A DNA stretch of 64,000 nucleotides from Megasphaera stantonii (GTDB taxonomy: Bacteria > Bacillota > Negativicutes > Veillonellales > Megasphaeraceae), in NCBI RefSeq assembly GCF_003367905.1, contig NZ_CP029462.1:2418001-2482000 (forward strand), in the 5' to 3' direction. The translations under genes and the position numbers were made by a program. Below the pieces are notes generated by a model that worked only from the letters and a program-made list of their open reading frames with translations, searched no databases and was not told where the DNA came from. The first letter of the stretch is position 1, and the number at the start of each line of letters is the position of its first letter. Of the stretch, positions 1 to 9,300 are shown piece by piece.

Positions 1-909
1 CCCGGCGGTATCCTCGTATATAAGAGCGACGTCCATAGTTATCGTGATTTCCCCATGCGGATGGCTGAATTAGGCCTGGTTCACCGCCATGAGCTCCACG
101 GCGCCCTCCACGGCTTGTTCCGCGTTCGCTGCTTCACCCAGGACGACGCCCACATCTTCATGCTGCCGAGCCAGATGGAAGAAGAAATTTCCGGCGTTAT
201 CGACTTGTTTGACAAGGCTTACAACGTATTCGGCTTGGAATACCGCGTCGAATTGTCCACTCGTCCGGAAGACTCCATGGGCTCCGACGAAATTTGGGAA
301 TTAGCGACGAGCACCCTGCGCAAGGTATTGGAAGACAGAAACATTCCGTACCAGGTCAACGAAGGCGACGGCGCTTTCTACGGTCCAAAGCTCGACTTCC
401 ACGTCAAGGATTCCATCGGCCGTACTTGGCAGTGCGGTACGATTCAGCTCGATATGCTCATGCCGGAACGCTTCGACATGACCTATGTCGGCGAAGACGG
501 CCAGAAGCATCGCCCGGTCATGGTACACCGTACCTGCTTCGGCAGCATCGAACGCTTCCTGGGCATCCTCATCGAAAACTATGCTGGAGCCTTCCCCGTA
601 TGGCTCGCTCCGGTACAGATCAAATTCCTGCCCATTTCCGATAAGCATTTGGCCTATGCTTTGGAACTGCGCAAGAAATTCAAGAAGCTGGGCATCCGCG
701 TAGAAGTAGACGAAAGCAACGAAAAGATCGGCTACAAGATTCGCAAGGCCCAGATGGAAAAGGTTCCGTACATGGCTATCATCGGCGACAAGGAAATCGA
801 AACGAATACCTTGTCCCTCCGTGACAGAGCAAAAGGCGATCTCGGCGCAAAACCGGTCGACGAAGTCGTCGCTCATATTCAGGAACTGACGGCTACGCGC
901 AAAGGATAA
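1..909 (+). CDS. thrS: Threonyl-tRNA synthetase, carboxy-terminal part (5' end outside window)
   Basis: Charges tRNA-Thr with threonine in the cytoplasm. The reading frame is open from the first base, so only the last 302 residues are present; the TGS, editing and early catalytic parts lie upstream. Visible class II synthetase features are the DDAHIF segment at about local residues 48-53, whose histidine is a zinc ligand in known ThrS enzymes, and motif 3, HRTCFGSIERF, near 177-187. The anticodon-binding domain follows from about residue 200, with the typical GYKIRKAQ stretch. The gene ends at a TAA followed by a hairpin terminator. The family match is unambiguous. Confidence 0.97.
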   Translation, partial: PGGILVYKSDVHSYRDFPMRMAELGLVHRHELHGALHGLFRVRCFTQDDAHIFMLPSQMEEEISGVIDLFDKAYNVFGLEYRVELSTRPEDSMGSDEIWELATSTLRKVLEDRNIPYQVNEGDGAFYGPKLDFHVKDSIGRTWQCGTIQLDMLMPERFDMTYVGEDGQKHRPVMVHRTCFGSIERFLGILIENYAGAFPVWLAPVQIKFLPISDKHLAYALELRKKFKKLGIRVEVDESNEKIGYKIRKAQMEKVPYMAIIGDKEIETNTLSLRDRAKGDLGAKPVDEVVAHIQELTATRKG

Positions 910-928
910 TAGCATAGGATATACGTTA

Positions 929-958
929 GGGCATGCCCGTGCAGGGCATGTCCTTTTC
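929..958 (+). terminator. Rho-independent terminator after thrS
   Basis: A 10-bp stem (929-938 with 944-953, one G-T wobble) closes a 5-base loop and is followed by TTTT. It lies 20 bases past the thrS stop codon. Confidence 0.8.
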
Positions 959-1004
959 CTATTACAAAACGGTTCGTCTGGCCATACTTTTTCTCATTTC
1001 ATAG

Positions 1005-1033
1005 TTGACAAGAGCGGATATATCAGGCAAAAT
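1005..1033 (+). promoter_or_regulatory. Probable sigma-A type promoter of the SLH porin gene
   Basis: TTGACA at 1005-1010, a 17-base spacer, and CAAAAT at 1028-1033 (4 of 6 matches to TATAAT). This would leave a leader of roughly 105 bases before the start codon at 1146. A long leader is common for abundant outer-membrane proteins; that link is inference. Confidence 0.6.
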
Positions 1034-1145
1034 AAGTAGCGTTGTGTCTTCATAAGGCGTACAAGCCGCGTGGCATGCGACGGCTGGAAATGCTGCGTAC
1101 GGAGTGGAGATAGAACGCACTATACGTTTGAAATGAGGGTTATAC

Positions 1146-2480
1146 ATGATGAAGAAACTAATCGCTATGGCGGCGGCCAGTATCCTGACAATGGGCATGA
1201 CGAGTGCCGGTGCTGCCAATCCCTTTGCCGACGTGCCTGCCGACAGCTGGGCTTACCGCTCTGTGGCGGAGCTGGCTGAGGCCGGCGTGATTCAGGGCGT
1301 AGACGGAAATTATTTTCAGGGAAACCGTTCCATTACGCGGTATGAAGCGGCTGAAATGGTCGCTAAGGCCATGGCTCATATGGACAGGGCGTCGGTAGAA
1401 CAGCGGGCCGTGATTCACAAGCTGGCCGACGAGTACGCCGAAGAGCTGAACCGCCTCGGCCTTCGCGTCGCGGCTTTAGAGAACAAGGTCGGCAATGTGA
1501 AGTTCAGCGGCGACGCCCGCTTCCGCTATCGCTATCAGAATTCTGCAGGCAGCCGCGTCGGCAAGGAAAATGACGATTCCTGGGATTACCGCATCCGCCT
1601 TCGCGGACAGGCACAGCTCGACGAACGGCTGAAAGCCACCGTAAGCATCAGCTCGGACTGGCAGAGCTTCAGTGAAAACGGCGCGGTCAGCGGCGGCACG
1701 AACGACGCCTTTGCCGACGCCCTCAAAGTCGACTACGAGGCGGATTCCTTTTATCTGAGCCTTGGCCGGACGGATATATACAAGATCGGCGGCCCGCGCA
1801 GCTATGGTTACACGTACAGCGATATCTTCGACCGCATAGAAGGGCAGTACCATGGGGATACATTTGCTCTTACGGCGGGCTACGGCAAATTCAAAAAGGG
1901 GAATGTCATGGCCGGCAGCGTCCAAGGCGATGATTCCATCAACGGCGTAAAGACCGGCTACGGCGAAATCGAAGCTTTTTTTGGCAGCGATTCGGCTGCC
2001 GGCGTATATTATAATGATTTCAATACGACTGGGAACGGAGAAGCCAACAGGGATTTTAACGCCGACTCCTTGTGGGGCGCCTATGCCAGCGTCAACATCG
2101 GCTCGAAATGGAATGTATTGGCTCAGTATGAACGCACGAACTTAAACCATGATACGAAATATACGCACGACGACGGCTCTGCCGACTTGTTCATCGGCCG
2201 CCTGATGTACGGGAAATCAAGCATGGCAATCCCGAAATCGTGGGATATCTGGACGGAATACATCGATGCAGAAGACGGTACCTGGCTCGGCGGCTTTACG
2301 ACGTCGTGGCGCTTCGCCTCGCAGATGGACAATCTGACGTCATGGGGCGTCGGCGTCGACTATGTATTTGCCAAGAACGCCATGTTCAGCGTCATGCAGT
2401 CCTTCGCTACGGAAGCCAAGGCCGGCGGCATGGCTGATCCGGAAGAACAGACGCGGGCAGAATTGATTTTCGCGTTTTAA
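1146..2480 (+). CDS. SLH-domain outer-membrane porin (OmpM-like)
   Basis: Predicted major outer-membrane protein that both forms a pore and tethers the outer membrane to the peptidoglycan. Residues 1-24 are a Sec signal peptide ending in an AGAA cleavage region. One SLH domain follows at about 25-85 (FADVPADSWAYRSV, then a GNRSITRYEAA segment). A short coiled coil at about 95-115 (LRVAALENKV) precedes a beta-barrel of alternating residues that ends in phenylalanine, as barrel proteins do. This architecture is characteristic of Negativicutes OmpM/Mep45 proteins, whose SLH domain is known to bind modified peptidoglycan. A GAGGG ribosome site sits 7 bases before the ATG. It is a single gene with its own promoter. 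Confidence 0.93.
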   Translation: MMKKLIAMAAASILTMGMTSAGAANPFADVPADSWAYRSVAELAEAGVIQGVDGNYFQGNRSITRYEAAEMVAKAMAHMDRASVEQRAVIHKLADEYAEELNRLGLRVAALENKVGNVKFSGDARFRYRYQNSAGSRVGKENDDSWDYRIRLRGQAQLDERLKATVSISSDWQSFSENGAVSGGTNDAFADALKVDYEADSFYLSLGRTDIYKIGGPRSYGYTYSDIFDRIEGQYHGDTFALTAGYGKFKKGNVMAGSVQGDDSINGVKTGYGEIEAFFGSDSAAGVYYNDFNTTGNGEANRDFNADSLWGAYASVNIGSKWNVLAQYERTNLNHDTKYTHDDGSADLFIGRLMYGKSSMAIPKSWDIWTEYIDAEDGTWLGGFTTSWRFASQMDNLTSWGVGVDYVFAKNAMFSVMQSFATEAKAGGMADPEEQTRAELIFAF

Positions 2481-2529
2481 GCGGAAGGGACCGGCGCGGC
2501 GGACAAGGCGTGCGAAGACCGGCTGCTAG

Positions 2530-2558
2530 TTGACGGCAGGGACAGAATCTCCTACAAT
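2530..2558 (+). promoter_or_regulatory. Promoter for rbgA-rnhB
   Basis: TTGACG at 2530-2535, an exact 17-base spacer, and TACAAT at 2553-2558. It lies about 30 bases before the rbgA start. No clear terminator separates it from the porin gene. Confidence 0.75.
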
Positions 2559-2591
2559 AGAAACGAAACACAGACAAAAGAGAGGTACGTT

Positions 2592-3461
2592 ATGATTATC
2601 AACTGGTATCCCGGCCACATGGCGAAAGCCAGGCGGCTGATAGAAGCAAATCTGAAGGTCATCGACGTTGTCATCGAGCTCGTCGACGCCCGCATCCCCA
2701 TGAGCAGCACCAACCCCATGATAGCCAGCCTCATCGGCCAGAAGCCGTCGGTCGTCGTCATGAACAAGGCCGATCTGGCCGACCCGGACATGGTCAAGGA
2801 ATGGGTGCAGTATTATAAGGAGCAAGGACGCATCGTGCTGCCCTTAAACAGCAAAGACGGCAAAGGCGTCAAGCAGCTTGTCGCCCTGGTACGTAAGCTG
2901 GCTGAACCGAAGCTGGCCCATTGGCGGGCCCGGGGACTGAAGAACCGTTCCGTGCGGACGATGATCCTCGGCATTCCCAACGTAGGCAAGTCGACGCTCA
3001 TCAACAAGCTGGCCCGGCGCAGCGCCGCCAAGACAGCCGACAAGCCGGGCGAAACGAAGGGCAAGCAGTGGGTTCACATCGGCGATCAGCTCGACCTTCT
3101 CGACACGCCGGGCGTATTGTGGCCTAAGCTGGAAAATCAGGTCAGCGCCTATCGGCTGGCCGCGACAGGGGCCATTTCCGACACGGTATTCGACATGGAA
3201 ACGGTCATTACCCAGCTCATCGAAGAATTGAGCCAGTTCTACGCCGACGAATTGCTGGCGAGATTTAAGCTGGACGCGCTGGGAGCTGCGCCCTTGGAAA
3301 CGATCGAAGCCATCGGCCGCAAGCGTGGCTGCATCGTATCAGGCGGCGTCGTCGACATGGAGAAGACTTATAAGCTCATTTTGAAGGAATACCGCGAAGG
3401 CAAAATCGGCTTGATTTCCCTGGACCGCTGCGGCGAAGCGTGTGGGGGCGGAGAATCATGA
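2592..3461 (+). CDS. rbgA: Ribosome biogenesis GTPase RbgA/YlqF
   Basis: Circularly permuted GTPase that acts late in assembly of the 50S ribosomal subunit. The motif order shows the permutation: G4 (NKAD, residues 58-61) comes before G1 (GIPNVGKS, 127-134) and G3 (DTPG, 171-174). The amino terminus WYPGHMAKA is typical of the family, and a helical carboxy-terminal domain follows to residue 289, the usual length. The gene starts an operon with rnhB; the two stop/start codons overlap as ATGA. This pairing with rnhB is common in Firmicutes. Confidence 0.95.
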   Translation: MIINWYPGHMAKARRLIEANLKVIDVVIELVDARIPMSSTNPMIASLIGQKPSVVVMNKADLADPDMVKEWVQYYKEQGRIVLPLNSKDGKGVKQLVALVRKLAEPKLAHWRARGLKNRSVRTMILGIPNVGKSTLINKLARRSAAKTADKPGETKGKQWVHIGDQLDLLDTPGVLWPKLENQVSAYRLAATGAISDTVFDMETVITQLIEELSQFYADELLARFKLDALGAAPLETIEAIGRKRGCIVSGGVVDMEKTYKLILKEYREGKIGLISLDRCGEACGGGES

Positions 3462-4246
3462 TCGACATCGGGCAGCTAAAGACGGCTGATATTAAAGCCC
3501 TGCTGGAGCAGAATCCCGACGACGTCATGGCCCTGCTGCAGACTATGAAGGAAGACCGCCGCCTTTCCGTACAAAAATTAGCGGATACCTATATCCGCCG
3601 CAAGATGAAGGAAGAAGCCGAACGGGAACGAGTCATGCACATGTATTCCCTGGAAACGGCCTATTATAACGACGGCATATACCACGTCGCCGGCATCGAC
3701 GAAGCCGGGCGGGGCCCCGTGGCCGGGCCGGTCATGGTAGCCGCCGTCATCCTGCCGCCTTACTGGGAATGTCCCGGATTAAACGACAGCAAAAAGCTGT
3801 CGGCGGCGAAACGGGACGCTTTGTATGATAAAATCATGGCTGAAGCCGTGGCCGTGTCGTGCGTTGCCAAGTCGGAGCTGGAAATCGATGCCCTCGACAT
3901 TTACCACGCGACGATGCAGGGCATGTATGAAGCGGCGGCGGGCCTTGCTGTGCCGGCGGAAGCCGTCCTCATCGACGCCATGCCCTTGAAGGATCTGACG
4001 GTACCTCATCAGTCCGTCGTCCACGGCGACAGCCAGAGCGCGTCTATTGCGGCGGCTTCGATTATCGCCAAGGTGACGAGGGACCGGGTCATGATGGAAT
4101 ACGACGAGGCTTATCCTCAGTACGGATTTGCCGTCCATAAAGGCTATTTGACGCAGCGCCACGTCGACGCCATACGGCAGTACGGCCCCTGTCCCATCCA
4201 TCGGCGCAGCTTTGAGCCGATCAAGAGCATGACGGCCGGACAATAA
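3458..4246 (+). CDS. rnhB: Ribonuclease HII
   Basis: Removes ribonucleotides and RNA primers from RNA-DNA hybrids. The four catalytic acids line up as D81 and E82 (in IDEAGRGPVAG), D173 (in VLIDAMP) and D191 (in HGDSQSAS); the 18-residue gap between the last two is the family spacing. About 70 amino-terminal residues precede the core, as in other Firmicute RNase HII proteins. I chose the ATG at 3458, which overlaps the rbgA stop as ATGA and has a GGGGGCGG ribosome site. A GTG 18 bases upstream is in frame but less likely. Confidence 0.95.
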   Translation: MIDIGQLKTADIKALLEQNPDDVMALLQTMKEDRRLSVQKLADTYIRRKMKEEAERERVMHMYSLETAYYNDGIYHVAGIDEAGRGPVAGPVMVAAVILPPYWECPGLNDSKKLSAAKRDALYDKIMAEAVAVSCVAKSELEIDALDIYHATMQGMYEAAAGLAVPAEAVLIDAMPLKDLTVPHQSVVHGDSQSASIAAASIIAKVTRDRVMMEYDEAYPQYGFAVHKGYLTQRHVDAIRQYGPCPIHRRSFEPIKSMTAGQ

Positions 4247-4267
4247 TATACTTAAATATATGCAGAC

Positions 4268-4323
4268 AAAAAAGCTGGTCATCGCCGGCTGCCTGTTTCG
4301 GCAGCGGCGAGGCCAGCTTTTGC
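4268..4323. terminator. Bidirectional terminator between rnhB and the CorA-like gene
   Basis: AAAAGCTGG (4270-4278) pairs with CCAGCTTTT (4313-4321). A second GC-rich stem (about 4287-4293 with 4300-4305) lies inside. The A-run on one side and T-run on the other suit both converging genes. Confidence 0.8.
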
Positions 4324-4340
4324 AGTGTATAGGCGGTCTG

Positions 4341-5294
4341 TCAGAATAAATCCTTTCGCCACAGCATGAAGACGGCGCAGAGGGCGCAGAAAAAGGCGAT
4401 GGCGATGACGTATACGAAACCCATGACGTTGTTGGCGAAGGGCAGGGGGACGTTGATGCCCCAAAAACTGAAGATAATCGTCGGCACGGCCAGGATAATC
4501 GTGATGGAGGCCAGGAATTTCATGACGATGTTCAGGTTGTTGGAAATGATAGAGGCGAACGTATCGGACATGCTCATGAGGATGTTGGAATACATTTCAA
4601 CCATTTCGATAGCCTGCTTGTTTTCGATGATGACGTCTTCCAGCAGGTCCTCATCTTCTTCGTACATTTTCAGCAGGTGATGGAGAGACGTGTTGCGGCG
4701 CAGGCGCATGAGACGCTCCATGACGATGCCGTTGCCCCGCAGGGCCGACGTAAAGTAGGTCAGGGACTTCTGTAATTCCAATAAGAGGAAGAATTCCTTG
4801 TTGCGCATGGAATGGCGCAGGATATCTTCGATATCGTCGGTGCGGTGGTTAATCTGCATCAGGTATTTTAGGAACAACGTGGCCGAGCGATAGAGTATCT
4901 GGAACAAGAAACGCGTTTTTTTGAAGGTATAAAACAGAGGATATTTATTTTCCGTGAACGCGCGCATGACTTCCGTTTCCTGGATGCACAGGGTGATGAT
5001 GAAATCGGGCGTGATAAAGATGCCCAGCGGCAAGGTGTCGTAGCTGTCCGTTTCCAGAATAATCGGGATGTTGATGACGACGAAGATGTAGTTGTCTTCT
5101 AATTCTACGTGAGAACGTTCTTCCGTATCCAGAGCGGTCTTCAGCACGTCCGTCGGGATTTCCGTTACCATCGATACGAGCTGTAAGTCTTCCGAATCGG
5201 GATTTACGACGTCGATCCATGAGCCTTTTTCCGCAGACACCAGGGAAATATTATTTTCCAGGTGGCCGTTATTGTGTTTGTATACTTGAATCAT
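4341..5294 (-). CDS. CorA-family divalent cation transporter with a GIN motif
   Basis: Inner-membrane metal-ion transporter of the 2-TM-GxN superfamily, 317 residues. The cytoplasmic funnel domain fills about 1-255. Two membrane helices follow at about 258-276 and 291-311, and a short basic tail (WRKDLF) ends the protein, as usual for CorA. The loop motif that is GMN in true CorA magnesium channels reads GIN at 279-281. GIN and GVN variants occur in ZntB-like relatives, so the transported ion cannot be assumed to be magnesium. The start codon has a GGAGAAG site. The gene is monocistronic with its own promoter. Confidence 0.88.
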   Translation of the reverse strand: MIQVYKHNNGHLENNISLVSAEKGSWIDVVNPDSEDLQLVSMVTEIPTDVLKTALDTEERSHVELEDNYIFVVINIPIILETDSYDTLPLGIFITPDFIITLCIQETEVMRAFTENKYPLFYTFKKTRFLFQILYRSATLFLKYLMQINHRTDDIEDILRHSMRNKEFFLLLELQKSLTYFTSALRGNGIVMERLMRLRRNTSLHHLLKMYEEDEDLLEDVIIENKQAIEMVEMYSNILMSMSDTFASIISNNLNIVMKFLASITIILAVPTIIFSFWGINVPLPFANNVMGFVYVIAIAFFCALCAVFMLWRKDLF

Positions 5295-5344
5295 GGCGCT
5301 TCTCCGTTTCCTCTTAGTTTAGCGGACTTTCGAATCCAAATTCT

Positions 5345-5373
5345 AATATAATCATAAATATCTATCAAGTCAA
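5345..5373 (-). promoter_or_regulatory. Promoter of the CorA-like gene
   Basis: On the minus strand: TTGACT (5368-5373), a 17-base spacer, and TATATT (5345-5350). It lies about 50 bases before the start codon. Confidence 0.75.
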
Positions 5374-5493
5374 GGGAAAGGGGCAGATTTTAAACGAAAT
5401 GAACTGTAAATTTAGGGTAAACGGGGAAATGGAAGAGGCTGGCCGTCCGCCGCGGCGAAGGCAGAGAATAGACTACACGAACAAGAGAGAATT

Positions 5494-5502
5494 TGTTATA
5501 AT
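5494..5502 (+). promoter_or_regulatory. Extended -10 promoter for the DUF554 gene
   Basis: TGTTATAAT, a perfect TATAAT with the TGn extension, lies about 97 bases before the GTG at 5599. No good -35 box sits at the right distance, which is acceptable for extended -10 promoters. The intergenic stretch 5295-5598 otherwise holds only the divergent promoter. A 67-codon frame at 5399-5602 has no plausible ribosome site or family match. Confidence 0.55.
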
Positions 5503-5598
5503 GAGTAAGTATATCTTTTTGCAAGACGCGCCGCGAGGCGAAGGAATTCGAAAGATACGTACAGAGAAGCTGCGGAAGCAGCAAAAGGGGGATATATT

Positions 5599-6285
5599 GT
5601 GATTGCTGTAATTATCAACGGGGCAGCGACCGCTTTGGGCGCCGTGCTGGGCGTCATATTGAAGAAGGGCGTGCCGGAGCACGTATCGAAGGCCGTCTTT
5701 TCGGCCATCGGTCTGTGCCTGGCCGTCATGGCGATTCAGGGCGCCATTCAAACGGAAAACATACTGCTCATGGTGTTGTCCATCGCCATCGGCGTGGCCG
5801 TTGGGACGGTGTTGGCTATCGAAGACCGGATGCAGTCCTTCGGCCTTTGGCTGCGGAACCGCATGAAAGCCGGCGGCGATTCGAACTTTGTCGAGGCCTT
5901 CGTCACCTTGTCGGTCATGCAGGTCGTCGGCGCGATGGCTATTTTAGGGCCTATTCAGGCAGCTCTTTTAGGAGATACGACGCTCTTATATTTGAAATCT
6001 ACCATTGACGGCATATCGGCCTTTATTTTCGGAGCGTTGTACGGAGTGGGCGCCGTGCCGGTAGGCATCGTCATCATCGTATACGAGCTGGCCGTGTATG
6101 CCGCGGCGTCCCTGCTGTCGCCCCTCATGACGCCCGATGTCATCCGCGAGCTCAGCGCCGTAGGCAACGTCATGATCCTGGCTATCGCCTTGAACATGAT
6201 GGGCTTGACGAAGCTCAAGGTGGCCGATTATACGCTGGGTATGGTTGTTCCTATCATATATTATAACCTTATTGTATTGTTTTAA
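5599..6285 (+). CDS. DUF554 family integral membrane protein (YdfK/YqgA-like)
   Basis: Polytopic inner-membrane protein of 228 residues, the normal size for the family; its molecular function is unknown. It is almost entirely hydrophobic, with about six helices and glycine-rich segments. The opening, VIINGAATALGAVLG, and the central TLSVMQVVGAMAILG are typical of DUF554. The GTG start is preceded by AAAAGGGG. It lies 32 bases before smc, but the family has no known link to chromosome segregation, so the neighbourhood is probably incidental. Confidence 0.85.
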   Translation: MIAVIINGAATALGAVLGVILKKGVPEHVSKAVFSAIGLCLAVMAIQGAIQTENILLMVLSIAIGVAVGTVLAIEDRMQSFGLWLRNRMKAGGDSNFVEAFVTLSVMQVVGAMAILGPIQAALLGDTTLLYLKSTIDGISAFIFGALYGVGAVPVGIVIIVYELAVYAAASLLSPLMTPDVIRELSAVGNVMILAIALNMMGLTKLKVADYTLGMVVPIIYYNLIVLF

Positions 6286-6317
6286 GAAAACTGCCGCGAG
6301 GAAAGAGGAACGGTCCA

Positions 6318-9300
6318 TTGCGATTAGTGAAAATGGAGCTGCGGGGATTTAAATCCTTCGCAGACAAAACGACACTGGTATTTGACAAAGGCATAACGGC
6401 GATTGTCGGGCCGAACGGAAGCGGCAAGAGCAATATTTCCGACGCCGTCCGCTGGGTCATGGGCGAGCAAAACGTGCGCCAGCTCCGCGGGCAGAAGGCG
6501 GAAGATGTCATTTTTGCCGGTACGGAAAGGCGGCGGCCCCAGGGGGCGGCGGAGGTGTCGCTGTATTTTGACAACAGCGACGGCACGCTGGACGTAGACT
6601 TTGCAGAAGTCGTCGTGACGCGGCGCCTGTTCCGCTCCGGCGACAGCGAGTATTACATCAACAAGCGGCCCTGCCGGATGAAGGACATTCACATGCTCTT
6701 TGCCGATACGGGCATCGGGCAGGATTCCATGGCCGTCATCGGGCAGAACCGCGTCGACCGTATCCTGAACAGCAAGCCCGAAGACCGGCGCATTATCTTT
6801 GAAGAGGCGGCCGGCATCAGCCGCTATAAGGGCCGCAAGCAGGAAGGCCTGCGGAAAATCGCCGAGACGGAGCGAAACGTCGAGCGTATCCGCGACATGA
6901 TGGCTATGCTGGAGGAACGCCTGGGGCCCATGAAGGAACAGGCCGAAACATTACAAACCTTTCGCCAGTTAGATGCAGAGCGCATATCCTATGAAGGGAC
7001 TCTGACCCTGCAGGAGCTGCGCAACTGCGAACGCTTGCTGGAAAAGGCGGAAAACAACCGCCTGGCCGTGCTGACAGAACGGCAGGACGTCGTGAAGGCG
7101 TTGGCCGAAGCCGAAGAGAAGCGCAGTACCCTGATGGCCGCTATGGAGCGGGAAGGGGAGACGATGCGGCGACTCGACAGCGAAGCCCGACAGGTCCATA
7201 CTGAACTGGACGGCATGAAAAGCCGCCGCGAAGCTTTCGTCCAGCGCAAGGAAGTGCTGAAGGAAAGAGGAGCGGAGCTGGATCGGGAAGAACGGGACTG
7301 GCAGAAAAAGAAGGAAGACGCTGCCAAGCGCGGCCTGGAATTGCAGGAATTGTCGGCTCAGAAGACGGCGGAGCTGGCTGCGGCCAGGAAAGGCCTGGCC
7401 CTGACGCAGGCCCTGTTCGGCAAGGCGGAAGAGCAGGCCCGTCAGGCTGCGGCTGAGCTGGAAAAGGTAACTGCGTCTAATTCGGACCGCCAGCAGAAGC
7501 TGTTTGTCCTGCGGCGCGATGCAGAAGAACTGCGGCGGCGCCTGCAGGAAAATGGAGAACGCTGCGATGAGCTGCAGCGGGCCGTAGGGGCGCAGCAGGC
7601 GGCGCGGAAAGAAGCCGAGCGGCGCTGCGGCGACGCGGCGGCGCAGGAAGAAGCCCTGCGGCAAGAAGCGTCAGCGGCTGAAGGGGCTGCAGCGTCCAGC
7701 CGCAGCCAATGGGAAGAAGCTGCGCAGGCGCTGCAGCGCATAGAAGATACGTACCGCCGCCAGCGAGGTCAGGAAGACGCGCTGGCTCAGCGCATCCGCG
7801 TGCTGGAAAGTATGGAGCAGGAGCACGAAGGGGCAGGCCGTCCGGCTAAGGCCGTTTTGGACGCCAAGACAGGCTGGAGACGCCAGGTGTGCGGCCTCGT
7901 CGGAGAACTGTGCCGCATACCGCCGGCCTACGCCGCGGCGCTGGACGTTGCTCTAGGCGCGGCGTCCCGATACATCGTGACGGAAGACGAACAGACAGCA
8001 AAGGCCGCTATTGCCTATTTAAAAGACCGTCATGCCGGCCGGACGACGTTTCTGCCCCTTGATACGGTGAAGGAACGCCGGCGGACTCGCGACGAAGAAA
8101 CGGCATCCCAAGAACCGGGTATCGTCGGCTTTGCCAGCGATATTTTGACCTATGACGCGGCCTATGCAGGTATTTTTGCGTCGCTCCTGGGAAAGACCCT
8201 CGTCGCCGATTCGGTGGATGCAGGTTCCCGGACGGCGCGGAAATATGGATACCGTCTGCGCATCGTCTGCCTGGACGGCACGCAGTTCAACGCCGGCGGT
8301 TCTTTGACCGGCGGCAGCCTGAAGGGCAAGGAGGGCTCCCTGATCAGCCGGAGGGCCTTGCTGGAAGAATTAAAGGAACAGGCCGTCCAGCTTCGGGCGG
8401 CAAAGGAACAGACGGCTGCCCAGGGACGCGAGATGCGCTGCAAAGCAGAAGAGCTGAAACGAAACCTTGATAAACAGGATGAGCAAAGCCGTACGCTGCA
8501 GGTAGAGCTGCAGAAGCGGCAGTGGCAAGCAGCGTCGGCCCGGCAGGAGGCAGAGAAGGCTCAGGAAGAGCTGCAGCGCCTCGACGGGCAGGCTGAGCAG
8601 CTGCAGCAGGTACGGGCCGATATGCAGGCCGAGCTGGTGCGGCAGGAAGAGGTGTTGGCCGTCCTGGAACAGACGCCGGCAGAAAATACGCAGGAATTGG
8701 AAGCGGCGCGGACGGCGGCCTTGCAGGAAGCGGAGGAATGCCGCCAAGCCCTGACGGAGCGGCAGATTGCCGTGGCGACGCTGGAAGAACAGGTACGCCA
8801 GGCGGGAGAGCAGATGCGCCGGCACGGCGAAGAAACGGCGCAGCACGGCCGCGACGGCGAAGGGCTGTCCGACCGGCGGCGCGAATGGCGGGCCCGCTTG
8901 ACGGAAACGGAAACGCTGCTGCAGGAATTGACGGAAAAGATTGCATTGAAAGAACGGGAAACGCAGCAGAAGGATGCGGAAAAAGAAGAATTTTACCGTG
9001 ACAGGGAAGAAAACTTCCGGCAAAGCCAGACGCTGGAGCAATCCCTGGCGGAGCTGCGGGAACGGGAACGGCTGTGCAGCGAGCGCCTCAGCGCCGCCAA
9101 CGTGCAGCTGGAAAAATACAGCGGCGACATACGCCGCGGCGAAGAACTGCTGGCCCTGCAGGGGCTGACGCGGCAGGAAGCGATGGAACGGCGGCGCGAC
9201 GGCTCGCTGAAAGAGCTCCACGACCGCGTGGCCGACTTGAAGCGGCGCATTGCCGATCTGGGGCAGATCAACGGCAACGCCGAGGAAGAATACCGGGCGG

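Noticed and set aside
5399-5602. Possible 67-residue gene before the DUF554 gene
   Set aside because: It has no ribosome site, its composition is arginine-rich and without pattern, it spans an apparent promoter, and it overlaps the following start codon.
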